The notes under the pieces were generated by a model. The model was not told the origin of the DNA. It saw only the letters and a program-made list of their open reading frames with translations, and did not search any database. The translations under genes and the position numbers were made by a program. 64,000 nucleotides of DNA, from NCBI RefSeq assembly GCF_000968055.1, contig NC_022538.1:779499-843498 (forward strand), in the 5' to 3' direction. Origin of the DNA: Alteracholeplasma palmae J233 (lineage in GTDB: Bacteria; Bacillota_I; Bacilli_A; Acholeplasmatales; Acholeplasmataceae). Shown here in pieces: positions 38,157 through 47,527 of the stretch; positions within the stretch are counted from its first letter, which is position 1; every line of letters starts with the position of its first letter.

Positions 38157-38723
38157 TTGAAACTCATACTTGCAACTCATAATAAAGGAAAAGTCATGGA
38201 ATTAAAATCTCTTTTAAATAATCCTGAAATTGAAGTAATTTCATTAAGTGATTTAAACGACTATGAAGAAATAGAAGAAACAGGCACTACCTTCTTAGAA
38301 AATGCAAAATTAAAAGCATTAACCATCGCAAAAAAATATCACCTACCAACACTAGCAGATGATTCAGGCTTAGAAGTATATTCTCTAAATATGGAACCAG
38401 GCGTTTATTCAGCCAGATATTCAGGTAAAGGCGATTTAGAAAATTGTTTAAAACTCTTAGCAAATATGAAAGAAAAAAAAGATAGAAAAGCAAGATTTAT
38501 TTCAGTTATAGCATATATTGACAAAGATCTTAAATTTAAAAGCTTTGAAGGAACTTGGGAAGGCGAAATTTCTTTTAATATTAAAGGTGAAAATGGCTTT
38601 GGCTATGATTCAGTCTTTATCCCAGAAGGATATCATATCACAGCAGCCCAAATGGAAAGTAGTTTAAAAAATAGTATTTCTCATCGTGCTAAGGCACTAA
38701 AAAAATTAATTGAAGAATTGTGA
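38157..38723 (+). CDS. rdgB: XTP/dITP pyrophosphatase (RdgB/HAM1)
   Basis: Removes non-canonical purine triphosphates. 188 residues with ILATHNKGKVMEL, TGTTFLENAKLKA, LADDSGLEV, PGVYSARYSG, GENGFGYDSVF and the terminal SHRAKALKKL. The start is TTG at 38157, 11 nt after AAAGGAG; there is no ATG or GTG before the conserved N-terminus. A phosphoesterase gene follows, as in the Bacillus ysnA-ysnB pair. Confidence 0.95.
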   Translation: MKLILATHNKGKVMELKSLLNNPEIEVISLSDLNDYEEIEETGTTFLENAKLKALTIAKKYHLPTLADDSGLEVYSLNMEPGVYSARYSGKGDLENCLKLLANMKEKKDRKARFISVIAYIDKDLKFKSFEGTWEGEISFNIKGENGFGYDSVFIPEGYHITAAQMESSLKNSISHRAKALKKLIEEL

Positions 38724-38764
38724 TATAATAAGAATTATTTAGTATAATAGAAAGGGAACATGTC

Positions 38765-39175
38765 ATGAAAATATTGATCACTGGAGATATACACGGCAAG
38801 TTAGATTTATTAGAACAAGTAATTGAAAAACACCCTGATATTGATTATCACTTAAATACAGGAGATTTAAGCATTTCTATCAAAGATATTTCTCAAAATG
38901 ATATCATCGCAGTAAAAGGTAATGCAGATATATATGTCACTTTACCTGAAAGTCGCATTTTAAATATTGATAATGAAGTTATTTATTTGACACATGGGCA
39001 TATAGAAAATGTTAAATATGGGTTAAATAAATTAAGAGAGAAAGCAAAGTTACAAAAAGCAACTATTTGTATTTTTGGACATACGCATAAACCACTTATA
39101 GAACTATATGATGATATACTTTATTTAAACCCAGGATCACTTAAAGAAGCACAGCACCTTATACATATATTATAA
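38765..39175 (+). CDS. YfcE/MJ0936-type metallophosphoesterase (YsnB-like)
   Basis: A 136-residue small calcineurin-like phosphoesterase. Metal-site motifs are ITGDIHGKLD, NTGDLS, VKGNAD, LTHGH and FGHTHKP, in the usual order. Family enzymes hydrolyse phosphodiesters in vitro; the natural substrate is unknown. It starts 41 nt after rdgB. Confidence 0.9.
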   Translation: MKILITGDIHGKLDLLEQVIEKHPDIDYHLNTGDLSISIKDISQNDIIAVKGNADIYVTLPESRILNIDNEVIYLTHGHIENVKYGLNKLREKAKLQKATICIFGHTHKPLIELYDDILYLNPGSLKEAQHLIHIL

Positions 39176-39219
39176 TAGAAGATAAAAAAGCAACAATAAA
39201 AAATCTTTAGGAGTAAACA

Positions 39220-40074
39220 TTGGAACAAGCAATTATTAGACAAGCACAAGCTTTTTTTGGAAAAGAAGCTAATATAACAATCATAGGTAGACTACTAGGT
39301 GGAATGAGTAATTATACATACATTATTAATGTCCTAGATAAACTATATACTATTAGAATTTTAGGAAAAAATGCTCATCACTTTGTCGACAGAACAAAAG
39401 AAAAATATCATTTAGAACAAGCAGAAAAATTAGGATTAGTCCCTAAAACAGTTTACTTTAACATAGAAACAGGTGTTAAAATAGCAGAATATATTGAAGG
39501 CAATATTTTATCTGAAACAGATTATATGCCCTATCTTAATAAAATTGTCGATGTTCTAAAAAAAGTTCATCATACAACTGTAGATAAAAAGTATGATTAT
39601 GAACTTTTAAAACGATTAAATAACTATGAAAAAATAAATACTGGAATTAATCCAGAATATAAAATACTTAAGACTGAATGGATTAGTTTATACCAAGAAA
39701 AATATAATCAGTTTGAAAAAGTATTCTGTCATGGAGATGCACAAAGAACAAATCTTATTTTAAAAGATGACAAAATATATTTAATGGACTGGGAATTTTC
39801 TGGATGGAATGATCCATATTATGATTTAGCTTGTTTTGGCAATATGGAGTTTAAAGATGCCATTTTATTATTAGAAGCCTATATTGGTAAAAAAGCTAAT
39901 GATGAAGAGCTGAAACATTTAAAATTCTATAGAATGTATCAGGCATTACAATGGTACTTAGTTGCTTTATACAAAGATAGCATAGGACTTAGCCAAGAAC
40001 TTCATATAGACTTTAAATTATATGCAAATCATTACCTTGACCTAGCAAAAACACTTTATAACGAAATAAAATAG
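39220..40074 (+). CDS. Choline/aminoglycoside kinase family protein (LicA-like)
   Basis: 284 residues with a protein-kinase-like fold. The N-lobe has LLGGMSNYTYIINV, the Brenner motif is FCHGDAQRTNLIL, and the metal-binding DWEFSGWNDPYYDLA follows. It resembles LicA and choline or thiamine kinases more than resistance enzymes. It could supply phosphocholine or a related group for surface lipids; this is inference. The start is TTG 39220, 7 nt after TAGGAG. The next gene starts 12 nt after its stop. Confidence 0.82.
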   Translation: MEQAIIRQAQAFFGKEANITIIGRLLGGMSNYTYIINVLDKLYTIRILGKNAHHFVDRTKEKYHLEQAEKLGLVPKTVYFNIETGVKIAEYIEGNILSETDYMPYLNKIVDVLKKVHHTTVDKKYDYELLKRLNNYEKINTGINPEYKILKTEWISLYQEKYNQFEKVFCHGDAQRTNLILKDDKIYLMDWEFSGWNDPYYDLACFGNMEFKDAILLLEAYIGKKANDEELKHLKFYRMYQALQWYLVALYKDSIGLSQELHIDFKLYANHYLDLAKTLYNEIK

Positions 40075-40086
40075 AGGATGAAGAAA

Positions 40087-43000
40087 ATGGAAAAATTATT
40101 AAAACTTGAATCTAGTTTAGAAAATATTGACAAATTAAGTGAGATGTTAAATGAAAGCATGTCAACTTTTAATTATCAAGCAATAGTGATAAGAAAACTA
40201 GAAATGATGAAAGATTTAGGTTTATATGAGGCGGCCATTTTTTTTGTAAAACCATACCTTGTTCAAAAAGAAATTCAAAATAAATTAGAGACTGATGAAA
40301 AACTATATCATCTAATCTTTCAAATTGCCCTATTAAATAAAGATGAACATCTTATTTTAGAAGCCATTAAAAAAAGAGAAGAGGTTCTTAAAGTTTCTGA
40401 AAAATATCAAGCTATCATAGATATGATTGAATATAAAAAAGCATATCATTTAGAATATGAACAAGAAATTTTTTCTTTATTATCAGATACAATTAGTGAA
40501 TCTTTAAAAATAACTTATTTAGAAGACTTAATTAAAACTTACGAACTTGAAAAAAAATATCAAGAAATTTTAGATCTATGTTTAAAATATGAAAAAATAG
40601 ATTACAGTAAAATTTTATTTCCTTACCTTTTAAGTACTTTAATTCATTTAGAAAAATATCAAGAAGCTAAAGAAAAAGCACTATTAGTTTTTGACAACCC
40701 AGTATTAAAAAAGGATGCTCTTTTAGCATTAGTTGAAATTTATGCTAAAGAAAATGATCAACACAAACTAATGGTCTTAGAAACTGAAAATGAAGAGTAT
40801 GTTGAAAAACAAAAAGAAAGTTATCAATTAAGTATGTATGAAAAACTCTTATCATTTTATGAAACAATAGGAAATAAGCCTTCTATTACTCTTTATAAAC
40901 AAAAACTTACTAAAGTAAAAAAAGTCTTAGATAAAAATAAACTTATAAATAATAAAAACAATGAAGAGCCCTTAAAGATAGAAGAAGAAAAAAAGGTACT
41001 AGAAGTAGTAACTGAAAGTTCTAATGAACTAAAAGAACTTAATAGTAATGCAAACTCCACTAAAAAGAAAAATGGCCATTTTGTTTTTCAATTTGAAGCT
41101 TTACACGAAGTCTTAGTCTACAGTCATCAGTTAAGTGAAAAACTTAACTTAAGAGAATACTTAAGACTCCTATTTATTAAAATTAATGAATTTATTACTC
41201 CAATGGAATTTGTTTTATATCTGAAAGATTCAAAAGAATTATTTCAATATAAAAAAGAAAGACTTTATGATAAAAAAATTATTGACACATGGTTATATGA
41301 AACTGTAGTTGATCATGTACTAAAAGAAAAAGAAGAAATTATTTCTATTCCTGAAAATTTAAAATTTGATAAAAATATTATCACACAAAAGCCTTATGAA
41401 TTAGAAAAAGTAAAAATAGTATATGCTTTTCCAGTTCAAAATTTAGGTGTTTTTGTCGTTCATTTTGATGAAAATCTTTTAGATATCAGTATGTTTTATG
41501 ATTTCTTTAAAGCAGTTAGTGCAGTAATATATACTAAATTAATTGATGAACTTAAAGAAAATAGACTTAGAAGTGAAAATATATTTTTAAACAAAGTGAT
41601 TAATTCTCCTCTAATCGCAACGAGAATTATGATGAATGAAGTCACTCACTTCAACAAAGAAGCACAAGAACTATTATCAGTAGAGCCACATTTACCACTG
41701 GAACTATTCTTATTAGATATGGAATATCATCAAGTAAATAGCTATAAAAACATGATAGAAAAACTATATCAAAATAAAAATGAACAAGCTGAAATGATCT
41801 ACCTACATCAAAATAAGCAAATCAGAGAAAAATTGTTTAGTATTTATGATGAAGGAGAAATAAAAATTGTTAGTATTTTTGAAGATTTAACTAAAAATCA
41901 AGAAGAAAAAGATAAACTCCTTGAACAAGCAACAACCGATTATGAAACAAGAATTCTTAACTTAAACGCCCTTAATGCTCATATGAAAACTTATATAGAG
42001 GATAAAGCTAGTTTTATTTTAGTAGAACTACAAGGCGACTATAAAACAATATATGGCTATGAAAAGACGATTAATTTTTATAAAGAGTTTGCTCAAGTGA
42101 CTAAAAAGTTTTTTAAAGAAGGTATGGTTTATAGATACGATGATAAACAGTTATGTGTCTATATCCCACAAAATGATATTAGAGTGACAACTAAAATTAT
42201 TAAATCTTATCTTAAACACCTTTCTGAATATAGTCCACAAAGCCTACCTTATGAACAATTTACAACTATTGTTAGTGCCTTAAGATATCCGGTTGTCACA
42301 AGCGATAAAGATATTTTTAGACTATATAGATATTTAGAAGTAACATTAGATTTAGCAAAAAGATCCCAACAAGAACTATTATTCTTCGAATACCACATGT
42401 ATGAAGAAGAAGTATTTGAACAAAAAGTAATTGACTATTTAAATATAGCCCTTGAAAACAAACAGTTTACAATCCTATTTAATCAAATTATTGACTTAGA
42501 GCAAAACGTTGTTTGGCAATATGAAAGTGAAATTATGCTTTCAAATTTAACGATAGATAGTAAATATTTATATAAAATAGCTAAAAAAAGAAATAGAATG
42601 TTTGACTTAGAAAAATATCATTTAAAATTGATTTGTGAATTCTTAGTTGAATTAGAACAAAAAACAAATAAATTAATTAAATTAACTATTCCTCTTACAA
42701 AAGAAACTTTTTTACATCCGACTTTTAATGCTTATTTTATGGGGCTTTTTAAAAGTTATCAAATTCCAACAGAATTTATTCGTATCAAAGTCATAGGCTC
42801 AGATATTAAAGAAGCCCATCAAGCACGAATCAATGAACTCGTAGACTCATTTGTTGGACTTGACACAACAAACTTAGATGCAGTTCTTAATTATCCGTTT
42901 CATGCGCTTCATCTGAATTATACTGCTCGTGATGAAAAGGCAATTGCTTATTTAGGGACTTTAAACGCTCTTTTATCAAAATATCAAATTGCACTTATTA

Positions 43001-43137
43001 TTAGAGATGTTAAGACCAAAGAAGACAGAGAAATACTAAGAAAAAATGGTATTAGATATATTGAGGGAACAGTCTATAAAACCATTGATAAGAATCAACT
43101 AATAGAAAAAATTAAGGAGATTACAAATAATGACTAA
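40087..43137 (+). CDS. Large TPR-like protein with degenerate GGDEF and EAL domains
   Basis: About 1,016 residues with no signal or membrane helix. Residues 1-310 are helical repeats (TPR-like). A GAF-like region follows (about 335-500). Near residues 610-760 a GGDEF fold can be followed, but the signature loop reads YRYDDKQLCVY where RxGGDEF is expected. Near 770-1015 an EAL-like domain starts with YESEIML and ends GIRYIEGTVY, again without most catalytic residues. It therefore probably neither makes nor breaks c-di-GMP, but could sense it or act as a scaffold. ATG 40087 is preferred over 40078 because GAGG lies just upstream. It overlaps the next gene by 8 nt. Confidence 0.7.
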   Translation: MEKLLKLESSLENIDKLSEMLNESMSTFNYQAIVIRKLEMMKDLGLYEAAIFFVKPYLVQKEIQNKLETDEKLYHLIFQIALLNKDEHLILEAIKKREEVLKVSEKYQAIIDMIEYKKAYHLEYEQEIFSLLSDTISESLKITYLEDLIKTYELEKKYQEILDLCLKYEKIDYSKILFPYLLSTLIHLEKYQEAKEKALLVFDNPVLKKDALLALVEIYAKENDQHKLMVLETENEEYVEKQKESYQLSMYEKLLSFYETIGNKPSITLYKQKLTKVKKVLDKNKLINNKNNEEPLKIEEEKKVLEVVTESSNELKELNSNANSTKKKNGHFVFQFEALHEVLVYSHQLSEKLNLREYLRLLFIKINEFITPMEFVLYLKDSKELFQYKKERLYDKKIIDTWLYETVVDHVLKEKEEIISIPENLKFDKNIITQKPYELEKVKIVYAFPVQNLGVFVVHFDENLLDISMFYDFFKAVSAVIYTKLIDELKENRLRSENIFLNKVINSPLIATRIMMNEVTHFNKEAQELLSVEPHLPLELFLLDMEYHQVNSYKNMIEKLYQNKNEQAEMIYLHQNKQIREKLFSIYDEGEIKIVSIFEDLTKNQEEKDKLLEQATTDYETRILNLNALNAHMKTYIEDKASFILVELQGDYKTIYGYEKTINFYKEFAQVTKKFFKEGMVYRYDDKQLCVYIPQNDIRVTTKIIKSYLKHLSEYSPQSLPYEQFTTIVSALRYPVVTSDKDIFRLYRYLEVTLDLAKRSQQELLFFEYHMYEEEVFEQKVIDYLNIALENKQFTILFNQIIDLEQNVVWQYESEIMLSNLTIDSKYLYKIAKKRNRMFDLEKYHLKLICEFLVELEQKTNKLIKLTIPLTKETFLHPTFNAYFMGLFKSYQIPTEFIRIKVIGSDIKEAHQARINELVDSFVGLDTTNLDAVLNYPFHALHLNYTARDEKAIAYLGTLNALLSKYQIALIIRDVKTKEDREILRKNGIRYIEGTVYKTIDKNQLIEKIKEITNND

Positions 43138-44209
43138 TAAAATAGATTATGATCTTATTAAAAAAGCATGTAACCTCCAAGAAGACTCTTATAAGATTAA
43201 AGGGATTGTTGCCCTTTCAGTCTTAGAAGATGTTGATCAGATGATAGAACAATTCTTTTTAAGAAAAAGTTTAAATGAAGCAAGTATCATGTTAGATGTT
43301 TTTGGACTCCTACAAAGTTTTTTTGTAGGCATAGATGCCCTTTATGATTTATCTATAGGGACAACTAAGTACAAGTATAATATTAATATTAATCAAAATG
43401 AGACCTTAAAAGAGTTGAAGTTTATCAGAAATGATATTGTGGGTCATCCAACTCATAGAACCTATCAAAATGGGATGGTAGGTTTTTCCATGATTGAGGA
43501 AAAAAGTATTAAAAGAGATACTTTAAGCTATATCACATATGTCTTTGAAAAAGAAAAACAAACAATTAATAAAAAAACAATTTACTTTCATGAATTAAAA
43601 GAAGCTTACTTAAAGGAAAAAACAACCTTATTAGAAGAATTAACTTCTTTCTTATTAAATAAAAATGACTTATCAAAAATAGCACCTTTATTAGAAGAAA
43701 TGTTTCAAGATGCACTAAGAAGTACATATGATCTTAAAGATATAGATGAACTAACAAAATTATTTTTAGAAAATACTCAAATCAAACAGGATTCCAATCA
43801 CCGATTCTTATGGCGAACAAGAATTTTAAAAACACTTTATACATGGAAAGATAATGAATTCCAAGATACGATTGATTTTATCATTTTAAAACAAATTATA
43901 AAAATTAGTGATATTACTTATGATACTCTAAATCAGAAAAAAGAAAAATATCAAGTAAGACTCCCTAAAGCAATTAAACAATTTTATCTATTTATGAGAA
44001 AGAATGAAGACTCACTTAATTTACTAGATAATTTAAATGATAAAGATCACCCACTTCACTTAAGTGATATTAACGGACTTTTAGCATTAAATCCCCCTAT
44101 AAGAGCAAAAAAACTTTTAGAATGGTTAAAAACGATTAATCATGGACCTTATGTTTATGCATTAGGCTCAATCTTAAAAGAATATAAGAAAAATAATAAA
44201 ACTCAATGA
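43130..44209 (+). CDS. Helical protein with HEPN-like RNDIVGH motif
   Basis: 359 residues, nearly all helical, of no family I can name with confidence. Residues 100-106 read RNDIVGH, matching the R(x)4-6H catalytic motif of HEPN domains, in a helix-rich context (ETLKELKFIRNDIVGHPTH). HEPN proteins are often RNases in stress or defence systems, but many are inactive. It is translationally coupled to the degenerate GGDEF-EAL gene upstream (8-nt overlap), so the two products likely work together. The C-terminal half shows only helices. Confidence 0.6.
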   Translation: MTNKIDYDLIKKACNLQEDSYKIKGIVALSVLEDVDQMIEQFFLRKSLNEASIMLDVFGLLQSFFVGIDALYDLSIGTTKYKYNININQNETLKELKFIRNDIVGHPTHRTYQNGMVGFSMIEEKSIKRDTLSYITYVFEKEKQTINKKTIYFHELKEAYLKEKTTLLEELTSFLLNKNDLSKIAPLLEEMFQDALRSTYDLKDIDELTKLFLENTQIKQDSNHRFLWRTRILKTLYTWKDNEFQDTIDFIILKQIIKISDITYDTLNQKKEKYQVRLPKAIKQFYLFMRKNEDSLNLLDNLNDKDHPLHLSDINGLLALNPPIRAKKLLEWLKTINHGPYVYALGSILKEYKKNNKTQ

Positions 44210-44247
44210 AATATGATATAATATAAGTATATTAAGGAGATGATTCT

Positions 44248-44448
44248 ATGGCTTGGAGCAATGAGACTTACCTAATTGGTGAAAAAGTTAAAGTAGAAAA
44301 CGAACGTGATGCAGGTGTTGTAACACGTATAGATTTAAAAAGAGGTTTAATATATGTTATTTTCAAACGTATGAGAGAAGAAATGTATCCTTATCCTGAA
44401 GCGTTAGAAAAGAATATTATTATTCCATTGATTCAAAAGAAACAATAA
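44248..44448 (+). CDS. Small protein of unknown function
   Basis: 66 residues with a small beta-rich pattern (YLIGEKVKVENERDAGVVTR, then GLIYVIFK) that recalls KOW or SH3-type barrels, though I cannot name a family. An AAGGAG site precedes ATG, and TATAAT lies at 44217-44222. It is probably a single-gene transcript. Confidence 0.7.
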   Translation: MAWSNETYLIGEKVKVENERDAGVVTRIDLKRGLIYVIFKRMREEMYPYPEALEKNIIIPLIQKKQ

Positions 44449-44534
44449 ATATATAACATCAAATATAACTATCAATTACATTTATTATTTAAAACATGAA
44501 ATAAGATAAAATCTTTAATGAAGGTGGAAATAAT

Positions 44535-44894
44535 ATGGAAATATGTAAAAGAAATGGATTTTGTATATCAGTATCAGTGTTAAGCGATGATGCCATTGAA
44601 TTTAGCTACTATAGATTAGGTCAAAATGTGAGTGAAGAAGCATTTTACACTTCTGCAGCATCTAAATATGAAAGCAGTATAACTATTAATAAAGAAAATA
44701 GAGAAGCTTTTTTAGCAACATTAGTTGAACAAAGTGATTATTTGAATAAAAACAAATTTCAGGATAGAGAAGAAATTCTTAATATGATTCGATTAAGATT
44801 TGATTTAGTAGAAACATTTGATGAAATTAAACAATTTCTAGATGAACACAATATTCACTATGAAACTAAACAATGGGTTGAGTTTTATGATTAA
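44535..44894 (+). CDS. Hypothetical cytoplasmic protein
   Basis: 119 residues, mixed alpha/beta, ending in an acidic helix and DEHNIHYETKQWVEFYD. No signal, membrane helix or motif is recognised. ATG 44535 follows AAGGTGG. It lies between other small unknown genes. Confidence 0.65.
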   Translation: MEICKRNGFCISVSVLSDDAIEFSYYRLGQNVSEEAFYTSAASKYESSITINKENREAFLATLVEQSDYLNKNKFQDREEILNMIRLRFDLVETFDEIKQFLDEHNIHYETKQWVEFYD

Positions 44895-44927
44895 ATAATC
44901 ACTTTAAATGAAAATAAAAAAAGACCA

Positions 44928-44936
44928 TGTTATAAT
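44928..44936 (+). promoter_or_regulatory. Extended -10 promoter
   Basis: TG-T-TATAAT with TATAAT at 44931-44936, ahead of the 44967 start. Confidence 0.5.
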
Positions 44937-44966
44937 ACTCTTGTGCTAGCAAGGGAGCGGTTAAAA

Positions 44967-45305
44967 ATGACTGAAAAAGCCTGTAAAGACTGGATTCAAA
45001 CTGAATATTTGAAGAAAAAGAAAACAACTATTGAAGCTTTAAGAAGTCTTTCAGTAGAACAGTTAACGAAACACATTAAAAGCTATAAAGAGTTTATTGT
45101 AACATTTGTAGAAGAAAATGATGTTTATATTCAAAAAGCCCAAATTCAGGAACACGTAGAAAAACAATTATTAGAGATAACAGCTTTAGAAAAAATATTA
45201 GAGTTTGGAATTACAGATAGACTCGTTAATGTTATGCTAGAAGAAGAAGTAATTGTTCACGTGATTGAGAAAACAAAAAAAGGTTATAAAAAATTTGATT
45301 GCTAA
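44967..45305 (+). CDS. Small helical protein of unknown function
   Basis: 112 residues, predicted mostly helical and highly charged (TEKACKDWIQTEYLKKKK). No recognised domain. ATG 44967 follows AAGGGAG by 9 nt; a GTG at 44943 lies before that site. A strong terminator follows its stop. Confidence 0.65.
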   Translation: MTEKACKDWIQTEYLKKKKTTIEALRSLSVEQLTKHIKSYKEFIVTFVEENDVYIQKAQIQEHVEKQLLEITALEKILEFGITDRLVNVMLEEEVIVHVIEKTKKGYKKFDC

Positions 45306-45332
45306 GCACTTACAAAAGTGCTTTATTTTTTT
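45304..45332 (+). terminator. Terminator
   Basis: Eight-base arms 45304-45311 and 45316-45323 with a 4-nt loop, then a T-run. Confidence 0.88.
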
Positions 45333-45343
45333 AGGAGGAAACT

Positions 45344-46072
45344 ATGATTACATTAAACAGCAATAACAAAGTTATCACACATTTAATAGACAATAAAAAA
45401 AGAGATTTAGTATTAATTATTCCTGGTGGAGGATACAATCATACATCAGTTAGAGAAGCAGAACCTGTTTCAAATGCCTTTTTAGAATTAGGCTATCATA
45501 CTGCAATCTATGAATATAGACACACATTGTTAAAACACCCTGATGTCATAAATGAAGCAATAGAGGTTGTTGAAGGACTAAGAAATTTAGATAAGGTTAG
45601 AAAAATATTAATCATTGGTTTTTCAGCAGGTGGACACTTAGCACTTCATTTACTTGAAACTAAACCTAGATGGTTTAAAGCAGGTATTCTATGTTACCCT
45701 GTTGTAACATCAAATCAAAAGTATTCACACCAAGGATCTTTTGAAAAACTGTTAGTTGAACTTAACAAAGAATCACTAAGAGAAGTAAGTTTAGAAAAAA
45801 ATGTTAAAAAAAGCATGCCACCAATCTTCTTATGGCATACAATGACTGATCAAAGCGTTCCCGTAGAAAACAGTATCTTATTACTTGAAGCATTAAATAA
45901 AAAGAAGGTTTCAGTAGAAGCTCACTTCTACCCAAAAGGACGTCATGGTTTATCATTAGCAACTAAAGAAGTAGCTTTTGACAATGATGATAAAGAACAA
46001 TTTGCATTAGAAAATAAACATGTAGCAACATGGTTTGAAACATTAAAAAATTGGCTAGGAGAATTAAAGTGA
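45344..46072 (+). CDS. Alpha/beta hydrolase (esterase type)
   Basis: 242 residues. The oxyanion region is IPGGGYNHTSVREAEPVS, the nucleophile Ser is in IIGFSAGGHLALHL, the acid residue lies in HTMTDQSVPV, and the catalytic His in GRHGLSLA. It resembles Aes/acetyl-esterase-like and xylan-esterase-like hydrolases. There is no signal, so it is cytoplasmic. It overlaps the next gene by 4 nt (GTGA) and begins a four-gene run. Confidence 0.88.
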   Translation: MITLNSNNKVITHLIDNKKRDLVLIIPGGGYNHTSVREAEPVSNAFLELGYHTAIYEYRHTLLKHPDVINEAIEVVEGLRNLDKVRKILIIGFSAGGHLALHLLETKPRWFKAGILCYPVVTSNQKYSHQGSFEKLLVELNKESLREVSLEKNVKKSMPPIFLWHTMTDQSVPVENSILLLEALNKKKVSVEAHFYPKGRHGLSLATKEVAFDNDDKEQFALENKHVATWFETLKNWLGELK

Positions 46073-46824
46073 TCGAACAACTAAGACAAATGGGATTAAA
46101 GCCAACAGATACAGTTTTAATTCATAGTTCTATGAAAAAAATCAATCGTGATGTTAATGAAGTGATAGATGTATTGTCTTCATATTTCAAAGAAGGTTTA
46201 GTTTTAATGCCTACACATACTTGGAAACAAATGAATGCTGATTATAATTACTTTGATTCTAAAATAGAACCTTCATGTGTTGGCTTATTAACAGAAACAT
46301 TTAGAAAAAAAGAAGGTGTAGTAAGAAGCCTTCATCCAACTCATTCAATGGCAGGGCTTGGAAAAAATGCTAGCAAATATCTTTCAAATGAAGAATATTC
46401 ACAAACCCCAACACCTGCAAAAGGAGCATGGGGAAGACTAGGTAGCGCAGATGCTAAAATTTTATTAATAGGATGCGATTTTATTAGAAATACATTTATT
46501 CATGCAGTAGAAGAAATGATGGATGTTCCTAATAGATTTACTGCAATTCCTATTACCTTCAAAATTAAAACTGATCATGGCATACATGTTCAAAAAACAT
46601 ATAAACACTATAATGCACTCTATCCTCACTTATCAGAAAACTTTAAAAAATGCGAAGCCTATTTAATAGAAAAAGGAATTGTTAAAAAAGGTTTCTTTGG
46701 TGATGCAGAAGTTTTATATATGAACGCTAAAGAATTAGAAGAAGTAATTAAAAAATGGCTAAGAGAAGACATTGATTTATTCAGTGATGATCTACCATTA
46801 GAGACTCATAATATTGAACTTTAG
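46069..46824 (+). CDS. AAC(3)-family N-acetyltransferase (YokD-like)
   Basis: 251 residues of the aminoglycoside 3-N-acetyltransferase family, which uses acetyl-CoA. Blocks seen are TVLIHSSMKK, LVLMPTHTWKQMN, RSLHPTHSMAGLGKNA and PAKGAWGRLG. Chromosomal members such as YokD often do not confer resistance, so drug modification is not implied. The start is GTG 46069 with TAGGAG upstream, overlapping the esterase stop; a TTG at 46051 is less likely. Confidence 0.87.
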   Translation: MIEQLRQMGLKPTDTVLIHSSMKKINRDVNEVIDVLSSYFKEGLVLMPTHTWKQMNADYNYFDSKIEPSCVGLLTETFRKKEGVVRSLHPTHSMAGLGKNASKYLSNEEYSQTPTPAKGAWGRLGSADAKILLIGCDFIRNTFIHAVEEMMDVPNRFTAIPITFKIKTDHGIHVQKTYKHYNALYPHLSENFKKCEAYLIEKGIVKKGFFGDAEVLYMNAKELEEVIKKWLREDIDLFSDDLPLETHNIEL

Positions 46825-46832
46825 GAGAGTAT

Positions 46833-47519
46833 ATGACAAATATTTTATTAAGTAGAAAAAGCAAGTTATTAGAAGAAAATACTAAAAAAATAGTATCAAG
46901 TTATATTAAAAAAGATGATAAGGTTGTTATATTAGGCTTTTCATTTTTTGAAAAAGAGATTGATTCAAATGAAAAATGGCAAGAAACTTATGGCAAAAAC
47001 TCTAAATATTATAACGAAATGGAAACTATATTTATAAATCTAGGCGTTAAAAAAGAAAACATCTCATGGATTAACTACTATGATGAAAATATAGAACAAA
47101 TGAAAAAAACAATCAATGAATCTAACATATTATATTTACCTGGTGGAGCACCAGATGAAATGATGGAAAGAATTCATGAAAAAGAACTTACAACAGATTT
47201 AGAAAATTTTAAAGGGCTTGTGATTGGTTCAAGTGCAGGAGCAATGATCCAATTTAACTATTTCCATATTAGTAAGGATAATGATTATCAAGCATTTAAT
47301 ATATCTGATGGATTAGGTTATATTCATAACTTTAGTATTGAAGTTCACTTTAGAAGAAAAAAGAAACAAAAAAGTGGTATTAAAAAAGCAGTAAAATTAT
47401 TCAATAGAGATTTATATACATTACCAGACAGCGGAATGATTATTGTTTCAGAGTATGGAATAACATTATACGATGGAGCAGAACTATATTATCAAAGAGG
47501 TAAGAAAATAGGAAAATAG
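46833..47519 (+). CDS. Peptidase S51 family protein (peptidase E-like)
   Basis: 228 residues with the S51 fold. YLPGGAPDEMM is followed by the nucleophile Ser in VIGSSAGAMIQF, and IEVHFRRKKK holds a candidate His. Peptidase E cleaves Asp-X dipeptides; cyanophycinase is a relative. The late sequence is basic and varies from E. coli PepE, so specificity is open. It starts 8 nt after the AAC(3) gene. Confidence 0.82.
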   Translation: MTNILLSRKSKLLEENTKKIVSSYIKKDDKVVILGFSFFEKEIDSNEKWQETYGKNSKYYNEMETIFINLGVKKENISWINYYDENIEQMKKTINESNILYLPGGAPDEMMERIHEKELTTDLENFKGLVIGSSAGAMIQFNYFHISKDNDYQAFNISDGLGYIHNFSIEVHFRRKKKQKSGIKKAVKLFNRDLYTLPDSGMIIVSEYGITLYDGAELYYQRGKKIGK

Positions 47520-47527
47520 GTGTAAAA

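Noticed and set aside
46069-46824. Aminoglycoside resistance gene
   Set aside because: It belongs to the AAC(3) family, but chromosomal YokD-like members need not modify drugs, and nothing here shows resistance or mobility.
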